Below, piece after piece: positions 57,895-64,000 of a DNA stretch of 64,000 bases. This DNA comes from Rossellomorea aquimaris (GTDB lineage: Bacteria; Bacillota; Bacilli; Bacillales; Fictibacillaceae), in contig JAIVLN010000002.1 in NCBI GenBank assembly GCA_020524245.1, forward strand, positions 434,001 through 498,000. The letters are read 5' to 3'. The notes under the pieces are model-generated. The model saw only the letters and a program-made list of their open reading frames with translations, had not been told where the DNA came from and ran no database searches. The translations under genes and the position numbers were made by a program. The first letter of the stretch is position 1; every line of letters starts with the position of its first letter.

Positions 57895-58631
57895 CGGTGA
57901 TGGTAAAACTTGCTGGCTTAGAAACGAAAATGTTTTTCAGGGATCGCTTAAGCGTATTTTGGACGTTCTTATTCCCTGTGCTGATGATCTGGTTGTTCGG
58001 ATCCATGTTCGACGGCAATGACATGAATGGAATGACGTTCGCGGAGTTGTACGTCCCTTCGTGGATCGGAGTCAACATTGTGACCACATCGTTCTTCACA
58101 CTCGGAACGGTTCTGGCAGGTTACCGCGAGACCGGTGTACTACGCCGCTATCAGTCTACACCGTTGCAGCCCTGGAAGATTTTAGCCGCCCACACATTCC
58201 AGGGAACGGTCATCTTCTTCATTTCAGCCGTGTTGCTCATGGTTTTCGGTATGTTGATGTATGACCTGTCGTTACCGAATTACATCGGCAGTACATTACT
58301 CGCTTTGTTGATCAGTATTCTCGCCTTTTTCCCTTTTGCGCTGTTTTTGACGTCACTTGCGAAAAATACACAATCAGCGGCAGCCATCAGCTCACTATTT
58401 TTGAACTTGATGCTGTTCTTATCCGGGGCGACTTTCCCGCTTGATTTCATGCCGACGATCTTGCAGTATGTAGCGAAAGTCCTCCCGCTTTATTACGTCA
58501 TCCAATTGTTACGTGGAACGTGGAACGAAGCACCGATCACTGATTACCTGTTGGAAGTTGGCGTACTACTTGGCATAGCGGTCGTCTCCATCATCCTCGC
58601 CTCCCGATTTTTCCGTTGGAGCGGGAAGTAG
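57891..58631 (+). CDS. ABC-2 type exporter permease
   Basis: A 246-aa permease with six helices. ETKMFFRDRLSVFWTFLFPV begins as ABC-2 proteins do, GYRETGVLRRYQSTPLQPW is the conserved cytoplasmic loop, and LNLMLFLSGATFPLDFMP is the characteristic late helix. With the ATPase it exports a lipid, peptide or drug; substrate unknown. The stop is 5 bp before array B. Confidence 0.93.
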   Translation: MTVMVKLAGLETKMFFRDRLSVFWTFLFPVLMIWLFGSMFDGNDMNGMTFAELYVPSWIGVNIVTTSFFTLGTVLAGYRETGVLRRYQSTPLQPWKILAAHTFQGTVIFFISAVLLMVFGMLMYDLSLPNYIGSTLLALLISILAFFPFALFLTSLAKNTQSAAAISSLFLNLMLFLSGATFPLDFMPTILQYVAKVLPLYYVIQLLRGTWNEAPITDYLLEVGVLLGIAVVSIILASRFFRWSGK

Positions 58632-58635
58632 TGGG

Positions 58636-58756
58636 ATTGTTTCCAAGTTGGGGTTAATTCTTACCAAATTGAATTTTATTCTGTCCAATTGTTGATTAAT
58701 TCTAACCAAAGTCGAATTAATTCTCACCAAACACAGAATAATTCTATCCAACACTA
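58636..58756. repeat. Six-unit array, exact 21-bp period (array B)
   Basis: ATTCT (first unit ATTGT) starts at 58636, 58657, 58678, 58699, 58720 and 58741. The unit reads ATTCT-N-ACCAA (ACC or TCC) plus about nine variable bases and TTA. Because 21 is divisible by three, both strands show long open frames with a seven-residue repeat (LVRINxx), which I take as a by-product. Confidence 0.88.
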
Positions 58757-58789
58757 AAAAAATGACCCAGAGAATCCTCTGGGTCATTT
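58756..58789 (-). terminator. Terminator of clpE
   Basis: AATGACCCAGAG (58761-58772) pairs with CTCTGGGTCATT (58777-58788); on the minus strand TTTTTT follows. Confidence 0.88.
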
Positions 58790-58793
58790 CTAA

Positions 58794-60917
58794 TTAACAT
58801 TTGTTTACGACGATTTCGTCATCGACGAAATCCACTTTAATTTTCGTTACGTCATTTTCATCCAGCAACAGGTCGGCAATGCCGTCCTCGACTTTTTCTT
58901 GAAGTACACGTCGGATCGGACGGGCACCGAATCGAGGATCGTAACCGATGGAAGCGATATGTTTCTTCGCTTCTTCCGTTACTTCAATTTCACGCCCTTC
59001 ATCTTTTACCATTTCACGGATATCCTCCAACATGAGGTCGACGATTTGCACAAGGTGATCTTGGGACAATTCGTTGAACGGAACAATACCGTCAAAACGG
59101 TTCAAGAATTCAGGTTTGAAGTAAGCACTTAAGCTTTCAAGTACAGACACCGCTTCAGATCCATGGTTTTCAAATCCTACTTTAATCTTCTTATCACCAG
59201 TACCAGCGTTACTTGTCATGATGATGACCGTATCCTTGAAGCTAACGGTACGACCCTGACTGTCGGTCAAACGACCATCCTCCATGATTTGAAGGAACAT
59301 GTGCTGTACATCTGGGTGCGCTTTTTCAATCTCATCCAGCAAGATGATGCTGTATGGGTTGCGACGTACACGCTCGGTGAGTTGACCTGCTTCATCGTGA
59401 CCGACGTATCCTGGTGGTGAACCGATAAGCTTTGACACGGAGTGTTTTTCCATGTACTCACTCATGTCCAGACGAATCATTGCATCCTTAGAGCCGAACA
59501 GTTCTTTAGCCAGCGTTTTAGTCAGTTCGGTCTTACCGACACCAGTCGGTCCGACGAATAGGAATGCACCGATCGGGCGTACTTTGGATTTCAGACCAGC
59601 ACGGCTTCGGCGGATCGCTTTCGCTACCTTCTGAACCGCTTCGTCTTGGCCAATCACACTTGATCCGAGACGTTCTGCAAAATTCTTCAGCTTGTTCTGC
59701 TCATCGTTTTGCAGTTTGCGGACTGGGATACCTGTTTTTTCTTCGACGATGTATTGAATATCTTCAATTGTAATTTCAGGCATATCCTCTGGTTTTGTAG
59801 CGGTCTGGTTCTGAAGTTTCAGTTCTTCATCACGTAGTTTCGCTGCACGCTCGTAATCTTCTTGTTGGGTTGCTTCTTCCTTCTCTTTTGAAATCGCTGC
59901 GAGCCGTTCTTCCACGTCATCTTCACTCGTTCCAGCGTGTTTCAAGTTCATTTTAGAACCGGCTTCATCCATAAGGTCGATCGCTTTGTCTGGTAGGAAT
60001 CGATCCTGGATGTAGCGTTTGGACAGCGTTACGCATGCACGGAGTGCTTCGTCTGTATAACGGATTTCGTGATACTTCTCATATTTCTCTTTCAACCCTT
60101 GTAGGATTTCCACTGCTTCCTCTTCCGTCGGTTCTTTGACCATGACAGGTTGGAAACGACGTTCGAGTGCAGCGTCTTTTTCAATTTGACGATATTCCTT
60201 CAGCGTGGTTGCACCAACGACTTGAAGCTCTCCACGTGCCAGCGCTGGTTTCAAAATGTTTCCTGCGTCCATTGAACCTTCCGCAGCCCCGGCACCTACT
60301 AGGAGATGGATCTCGTCTACGAAAAGGATCACGTTCTTCCGTTCTTTCACTTCGTTGATCAGTTGTTTCATACGTTCTTCAAATTGACCTCGAATGCCCG
60401 TATTGGCAACGAGTGATGACACATCCAAGAGGTAAACTTCTTTATTCAATAGCTTTTTCGGTGCCTCCTGGTTGGCAATCTTCAACGCAAGTCCTTCTGC
60501 AATGGCCGTCTTACCGACACCTGGTTCCCCGATCATGACCGGGTTATTCTTGTTTCGACGGTTCAAAATCTCCGTGACGCGTTCTACTTCTTTGTCACGT
60601 CCAATGACCGGATCGATGAGACCCGCTTTTGCTGCGTCCGTCAGATTGCGGCCAAGGTCATCCAAGAGACCGCCGCCTTTTTTACCTTGTCCAGGACCGG
60701 TTTGACCTTGTTGCGCCTGTTGGTGATCCATGAAGTCGTTCATGTCGAACCCACCCATATTTTTTCCCATAAATGGATTCATGTTACTTGGCTGCTTCAT
60801 TTCGTTCTGAATTTCTTTATAGCATTTCGGGCAGAGTCGAATCTGCTTCGTAATACCGTTTATGTGAAGAGTCATTCGTACATTGGCTTCGTTAACTTGA
60901 CAGTGTTGGCAACGCAT
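58794..60917 (-). CDS. clpE: ClpE, Hsp100 ATPase
   Basis: A 707-aa Clp ATPase. The N-terminal zinc finger CQHC...CPKC (residues 3-30) separates ClpE from ClpC. Two AAA+ modules follow: Walker [10 protein letters not shown] and DEIH in the first, GPTGVGKTE and DEIEKAHPD in the second, with a short UVR coiled coil ([19 protein letters not shown]) between them. The ClpP-binding loop is likely in the second module. It unfolds damaged proteins for ClpP. AGGAGG-like GGGAGG is 7 nt before the ATG. Two CtsR boxes flank the -10, so heat and stress control is expected. Confidence 0.96.
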   Translation of the reverse strand: MRCQHCQVNEANVRMTLHINGITKQIRLCPKCYKEIQNEMKQPSNMNPFMGKNMGGFDMNDFMDHQQAQQGQTGPGQGKKGGGLLDDLGRNLTDAAKAGLIDPVIGRDKEVERVTEILNRRNKNNPVMIGEPGVGKTAIAEGLALKIANQEAPKKLLNKEVYLLDVSSLVANTGIRGQFEERMKQLINEVKERKNVILFVDEIHLLVGAGAAEGSMDAGNILKPALARGELQVVGATTLKEYRQIEKDAALERRFQPVMVKEPTEEEAVEILQGLKEKYEKYHEIRYTDEALRACVTLSKRYIQDRFLPDKAIDLMDEAGSKMNLKHAGTSEDDVEERLAAISKEKEEATQQEDYERAAKLRDEELKLQNQTATKPEDMPEITIEDIQYIVEEKTGIPVRKLQNDEQNKLKNFAERLGSSVIGQDEAVQKVAKAIRRSRAGLKSKVRPIGAFLFVGPTGVGKTELTKTLAKELFGSKDAMIRLDMSEYMEKHSVSKLIGSPPGYVGHDEAGQLTERVRRNPYSIILLDEIEKAHPDVQHMFLQIMEDGRLTDSQGRTVSFKDTVIIMTSNAGTGDKKIKVGFENHGSEAVSVLESLSAYFKPEFLNRFDGIVPFNELSQDHLVQIVDLMLEDIREMVKDEGREIEVTEEAKKHIASIGYDPRFGARPIRRVLQEKVEDGIADLLLDENDVTKIKVDFVDDEIVVNKC

Positions 60918-60970
60918 ATTAATGACCTCCCTTTTAGTGTTTAGAAAATTTTTTGTTAATCTAATTTGAC

Positions 60971-60987
60971 TTTGACTATCTTTGACC
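60971..60987 (-). promoter_or_regulatory. CtsR operator 2
   Basis: Minus strand GGTCAAAGATAGTCAAA, an exact match to the RGTCAAA-NAN-RGTCAAA heptad repeat; another GTCAAA follows directly. It lies downstream of the -10. Confidence 0.92.
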
Positions 60988-60996
60988 TTTATTCAT

Positions 60997-61025
60997 ATTA
61001 TAGTTTGACCTTCTTTGACTTTCAA
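60997..61025 (-). promoter_or_regulatory. Sigma-A promoter of clpE with CtsR operator 1 in the spacer
   Basis: Minus strand TTGAAA (61025-61020), 17-bp spacer, TATAAT (61002-60997). The spacer is filled by AGTCAAAGAAGGTCAAA (61020-61004), an exact CtsR box. Confidence 0.93.
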
Positions 61026-61193
61026 GTATTTTGTTTAGACTTTTTTCCTGCCAATTTTTGATTGGTTTATGATGATAACAGGGTCTATCTGCGTATGCAA
61101 AGAACGTGCTTATAGCGAAGTCTGAATGCTCGCAATCCCTATTGGTCTCCGTTATGATGGATATGGAAAGCAGGATTGAAGGAGGTACATAAT

Positions 61194-61733
61194 TTGAAGA
61201 TTCTAGCGATACATGGTAGTTCCCGTCCGAATGGAAATACCGAACAATTGACGAAAAAAGCACTCGAGGGATTGGATGCAACCCATATCCACCTACGTGA
61301 CTTCAACATCCAGCCGATAGATGACCTACGTCATGAGCCAGGTGGTTTTCAATCCGTAAAAGACGACAATGATCGCATCGTTGACTTGATGCTTGAACAT
61401 GACATCCTTGTGTTTGCTACTCCAGTTTATTGGTACGGAATGTCTGGCATGATGAAGGATCTGATTGATCGTTTCTCACAAAACATGCGGGATGACCGGT
61501 ATGATTTCAAGGCCGAGCTTCGTAATAAGAAGGCGTATGTGATTTGTTGCGGAGGGGATAATCCGAAGATCAAAGCATTGCCGCTCATCCAACAGTTCAA
61601 CTATATCTTTGACTTTGTTGACCTTGAATTCGGTGGATACATCATCGGACAAGCGAACAAACCAGGTGACATTGCGGACGATCACTTAGCGACACAACAA
61701 GCTGTTGAACTGAATCAATTTTTGAAAAAGTAA
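61194..61733 (+). CDS. NAD(P)H-dependent FMN reductase / flavodoxin-fold protein
   Basis: A 179-aa flavodoxin-like enzyme. KILAIHGSSRPNGNTEQLT is the FMN phosphate loop (GSSRxxGNT), TPVYWYGMSGMMKDLIDR the second FMN loop, and CCGGDNP the third. It is an NADPH-dependent reductase of the NADPH:quinone or azoreductase type. Start is TTG at 61194 with AAGGAGG 8 nt upstream. Could supply reduced flavin to HpaB-type monooxygenases; that link is inference. Confidence 0.88.
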   Translation: MKILAIHGSSRPNGNTEQLTKKALEGLDATHIHLRDFNIQPIDDLRHEPGGFQSVKDDNDRIVDLMLEHDILVFATPVYWYGMSGMMKDLIDRFSQNMRDDRYDFKAELRNKKAYVICCGGDNPKIKALPLIQQFNYIFDFVDLEFGGYIIGQANKPGDIADDHLATQQAVELNQFLKK

Positions 61734-61734
61734 G

Positions 61735-61760
61735 AAGGACAGCCGGGTGGCTGTCCTTTT
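61735..61760 (+). terminator. Terminator of the flavodoxin-fold gene
   Basis: AAGGACAGCC pairs with GGCTGTCCTT; the loop is GGGT. Confidence 0.85.
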
Positions 61761-61766
61761 CCTTAT

Positions 61767-61922
61767 TTAGAACTCTTGATTTTCGCGCTCTGGTAGATCC
61801 TCGTCACGCAGTTCAGTCTGGCCTTTTGCCAGCTCCTCAGCAATTTCAATGTCTGGAAGACTTTCCTTCGGCGTTTGATTATGATGTTTCGTCTTATCAT
61901 TTAACTGCTTACGCTTCGTCAT
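61767..61922 (-). CDS. 51-aa acidic small protein, YfhD-like
   Basis: ATG at 61922 with GGAGGCG 5 nt upstream. The peptide starts basic (TKRKQLNDKTKHHNQTPKES) and continues acidic and helical (DIEIAEELAKGQTELRDEDLP). The order of a basic Gln/Asn-rich start, TPK, then EFA/EELA-like helix recalls the YfhD family of small spore-associated proteins, but the match is loose. No membrane segment. It lies convergent to the flavodoxin-fold gene. Confidence 0.65.
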   Translation of the reverse strand: MTKRKQLNDKTKHHNQTPKESLPDIEIAEELAKGQTELRDEDLPERENQEF

Positions 61923-61991
61923 ACGATCGCCTCCAATTTTTCACGGTATGATGGTAGTTTGGACGAAGCAATCCTATGGTATGCGTTGCAA

Positions 61992-62750
61992 TTATTTAAG
62001 TGGGATCTTAATGCTGTTCAAGAAGTCCTTCATATAAAGTCTCATCGGCTTACTCATTTTGTTGGCGATGATTTGCGTCCAAGTGTGTGTGCGCTTTCCT
62101 TGGGTACGTTCACGATAATAATCAGCAATATCTTCGTTGTAACGTGCCAATTGCTCGATGAATACTGTTTCATCTTGCTGATACTCATCGACATGATAGA
62201 TGTTCTCCATTGGCAGGCGTTGTTTTTTATCCGGATTCTGATCCGGTACACCGACACACATACCGAACAATGGAATGACGCGATCCGGTGTTTTCAACAC
62301 TTCCGCCACTTCTTCGAGGTTGTTACGCAACCCACCGATATAGCAGATGCCAAGTCCCATTGACTCAGCTGCAAGTGCCGCATTTTGAGCCGCAAGCGCT
62401 GCATCAATCGTTCCGACCATGAATTTTTCGGTGGATTCGAGCGATTCGACGACTTCATCCTCCGTAAGACCTTCCATTTCCACTGCAATTTTATGACGGT
62501 TTAGATCTGCACAAAATACGAAAAAGTGACCGTTCTTCTCCACGTATTCCTGGTTTCCGGCGAGTTCTGCCAACTTCTTTTTCTTGGCCGGATCTTTCAC
62601 CCCGATGATGGAATACACTTGGAGGTAGCTGGATGTAGCTGCCGCTTGAGCGCTCTGAACGATCGTTGTGATCTGTTCTTCTGAAAGTGGTTCGTCTTTA
62701 AACGCTCGGATACTGCGATGATTCAATATCGTTTCGATAGTCTCGTTCAT
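61992..62750 (-). CDS. NfsA/NfrA-type NADPH nitroreductase
   Basis: A 252-aa nitroreductase. ILNHRSIRAFKDEPLSEEQ is the FMN-binding start (RSIR), AATSSYLQVYSII the second FMN contact, and AAESMGLGICYIGGLRNN the typical glycine-rich loop. NfsA-like proteins act as flavin reductases, nitroreductases or chromate reductases. ATG at 62750 follows AAGGGTG. Array C lies just upstream (starting 96 bp before the ATG), in the region where its promoter would be. Confidence 0.9.
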   Translation of the reverse strand: MNETIETILNHRSIRAFKDEPLSEEQITTIVQSAQAAATSSYLQVYSIIGVKDPAKKKKLAELAGNQEYVEKNGHFFVFCADLNRHKIAVEMEGLTEDEVVESLESTEKFMVGTIDAALAAQNAALAAESMGLGICYIGGLRNNLEEVAEVLKTPDRVIPLFGMCVGVPDQNPDKKQRLPMENIYHVDEYQQDETVFIEQLARYNEDIADYYRERTQGKRTHTWTQIIANKMSKPMRLYMKDFLNSIKIPLK

Positions 62751-62845
62751 TTCTATCACCCTTACTTTCATCAGTTTCGTTTATTCTAAATTCATCGTAT
62801 CCAACGTGAAGCTTGAGGACAACTAATGTGCCTTTGTCATGTTTT

Positions 62846-62961
62846 GGTTTATAATTTCCGATTTTGGGCTATAATTCTGGATTCTGGGCTATATTTTCTT
62901 ATTTTGGGCTATATTTTCTGAATCTGGTCTATAATTTCAAAATCTGGTCTATATTTCTCTA
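62846..62961. repeat. Six-unit array, exact 20-bp period (array C)
   Basis: GGxxTATA (GGTTTATA, GGCTATA, GTCTATA variants) recurs with anchors at 62846, 62866, 62886, 62906, 62926 and 62946, exactly 20 bp apart. The rest of the unit is AATTTCNGATTCTG-like. 20 is not divisible by three, so the array cannot be a coding repeat. Confidence 0.88.
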
Positions 62962-62970
62962 GAACGAAGA

Positions 62971-63003
62971 AAAGAGAGCTGTCACTGAGGACAGCTCTCT
63001 TCA
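62971..63003 (-). terminator. Terminator of bdbC
   Basis: AGAGAGCTGTC (62973-62983) pairs with GACAGCTCTCT (62990-63000); on the minus strand TTTTCTTC follows. Confidence 0.82.
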
Positions 63004-63011
63004 TTTTCGCT

Positions 63012-63419
63012 TTATTTTACACTTTTTAACCTACTGATCATCAAAACAGTGATCCCAATAAAGGCCATTAATGCTAAAAATGGAATTGTGATAAACCCGA
63101 GCCAGTTGATATACTCTCCGGAACATGGAACTCCTTGTGTACATGATCCTACCTTGGAAAACAGATCGGTTTTTTGTTGAAGATAATGATAGGTCGATAC
63201 GAAAATTCCGATCACGCTGAACGGCAGCACATACCAATGAATCTTCTCCTCATCCAGAAAAAGTCCAACTCCAAGAATGATGGCGAGTGGGTACATCAGA
63301 ATCCGCTGATACCAGCATAACTGGCACGGGACGAATCCGGCTATTTCGCTAAAATAAAGACTCCCAAGCACCGCAACGAGTGATATGATCCAGGCGACGC
63401 CTGTCCGTTTACTGCTCAC
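63012..63419 (-). CDS. bdbC: BdbC thiol-disulfide quinone reductase (DsbB family)
   Basis: A 135-aa DsbB-type protein with four membrane helices. FVPCQLCWYQRILMYP holds the quinone-coupled CxxC, and SCTQGVPCSGEY the second Cys pair that reoxidises BdbD. It hands electrons from BdbD to quinone. Start is GTG at 63419 with GGAGGAAG 6 nt upstream, overlapping the bdbD stop by 11 bp. Length matches B. subtilis BdbC. Confidence 0.93.
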   Translation of the reverse strand: MSSKRTGVAWIISLVAVLGSLYFSEIAGFVPCQLCWYQRILMYPLAIILGVGLFLDEEKIHWYVLPFSVIGIFVSTYHYLQQKTDLFSKVGSCTQGVPCSGEYINWLGFITIPFLALMAFIGITVLMISRLKSVK

Positions 63420-64000
63420 CGGCTTCCTCCAAAGCTTTTTCGATGGCAGGTTTGATGGATCCCTCATAATCCAATTCGACCATCTTACCATTTACTAATA
63501 TCGTTGGAGTGCTTTCGACTTGAGCACTCATATCGCGATCATCTTCTACTCTTTGGTTAATGGTTTCGTTGTCTAGATCTTTCTTTAGTTGATCGAGGTC
63601 AATTCCATCAACATTTTTTTCAACAAGGTCTAACAAGAATTCTTCTGTAGCCCAAGGCTCATTCATTTCGCCTTGATTTTCTAAGACAGTATCATAATAT
63701 TGAACGAATGCATCAGGATTTTGTTCATATACCGCTTCACCAACTAGAGCAGCTGTAAATGAATCCGGTGCAAGGAACGGTTTATTGATGAACGTCATGC
63801 TCGCTTTTCCGGTATCAATGAAGTCTGCTTTAATTTGCGGATAGACTTGCTGTGCGAAGGATGCACAATGCGGGCACTTGAAATCGAAGAACTCGACCAA
63901 TTTGACAGGTGCATCTTCTTCACCGACAGTTGGTTGATTTTCATAGCTGACCTCTATCTCTTGGCCTGGCTGAGCAGAATCTGCATGATCCTGACTTGGC
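63409..64000 (-). CDS. bdbD: BdbD thiol-disulfide oxidoreductase (DsbA family), 5' end missing
   Basis: At least 196 residues are present; the signal sequence and start lie beyond base 64000. VEFFDFKCPHCASFAQQ carries the CPHC active site, STPTILVNGKMVELDYEGS is the cis-Pro loop, and the C-terminal helix ends EEAGEQ. The segment before the domain (AQPGQEIEVSYENQPTVGEE) is a typical extracytoplasmic linker. With BdbC it oxidises cysteines in exported proteins. The gene overlaps bdbC by 11 bp. Confidence 0.93.
   Translation of the reverse strand, partial: PSQDHADSAQPGQEIEVSYENQPTVGEEDAPVKLVEFFDFKCPHCASFAQQVYPQIKADFIDTGKASMTFINKPFLAPDSFTAALVGEAVYEQNPDAFVQYYDTVLENQGEMNEPWATEEFLLDLVEKNVDGIDLDQLKKDLDNETINQRVEDDRDMSAQVESTPTILVNGKMVELDYEGSIKPAIEKALEEAGEQ

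Noticed and set aside
58566-58787. 73-codon minus-strand frame with a seven-residue repeat
   Set aside because: It is the translation of the 21-bp array B plus the end of the permease gene; no ribosome site and no proper start.
50662-62961. CRISPR-like arrays
   Set aside because: The period is 20-21 bp in total, units are degenerate and there are no constant repeats with unique spacers or cas genes.

Overview
The window reads as chromosomal DNA from an endospore-forming member of the Bacillaceae (Bacillus in the broad sense). The evidence is a four-gene spore germinant receptor operon (GerA/GerC/GerD-like/GerB), an alpha/beta-type small acid-soluble spore protein with a sigma-G type -10 element, a YjcZ-type glycine/tyrosine-rich protein, CtsR and Zur boxes of the Bacillus type, many TTG starts and AGGAGG-type ribosome binding sites. 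No rRNA, tRNA, insertion sequence, prophage or CRISPR array is visible. The genus cannot be fixed from the sequence alone.

Layout. 1-5.0 kb: divergent nadB (5' end only) and nifS around a probable NAD-biosynthesis operator, a SnoaL-like protein, and a secreted lamin-tail/phospholipase-D-fold protein. 4.9-13.4 kb: AI-2E/YtvI-type membrane protein, a soluble four-PAS sporulation-type histidine kinase, a secreted DUF6454 protein, riboflavin importer ribU under an FMN riboswitch, and a phoX-tatA-tatC operon in which a Tat-exported phosphatase-like protein travels with its own translocase. 13.4-19 kb: structured non-coding DNA, a 36-aa membrane peptide and the germination operon. 19-23.9 kb: APH-fold kinase, SASP, M32 carboxypeptidase, and modAB without modC. 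23.9-29.2 kb: a complete kip-type operon (kipR-pxpB-pxpC-pxpA-ycsG-ycsI) for 5-oxoproline metabolism. 29.4-34.6 kb: a dispersed repeat, guanidine-I riboswitch with gdx, small proteins, DinB-like protein, and a Zur-box operon znuA-ycgR-ycgQ. 34.6-42.5 kb: acetyltransferases, small enzymes, a SAM-I riboswitch preceding a 53-aa protein plus a gamma-glutamylcyclotransferase-like gene, sirtuin, yjcZ, ytzC and 59-bp palindromic repeats. 42.5-46.3 kb: 3-hydroxybutyrate dehydrogenase and GntP permease behind an exact sigma-54 promoter with upstream palindromes and their PAS/AAA+/Fis activator. 46.4-50.6 kb: a two-component system divergent from a secreted repeat protein, with helically phased TTCAT motifs between them. 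50.9-64 kb: HpaB-type monooxygenase, NIPSNAP-Nudix fusion, an ABC exporter, clpE with two CtsR boxes, nitroreductase and the bdbDC disulfide-forming pair (bdbD cut by the window edge).

The least explained signals are: three intergenic arrays of six units each at an exact 21, 21 and 20 bp period (about 50.7, 58.7 and 62.9 kb) with different unit sequences but the same architecture; the SAM-I riboswitch in front of a small protein and a GGCT-fold gene; the Zur-box operon that joins a ZnuA-type binding protein to a YcgR/YcgQ permease pair rather than to ZnuBC; and the 59-bp hairpin repeats with covarying stems. Five small genes (14171-14281, 30579-30728, 38947-39108, 53122-53187, 61767-61922) were found by reading ribosome binding sites and are easy to overlook.
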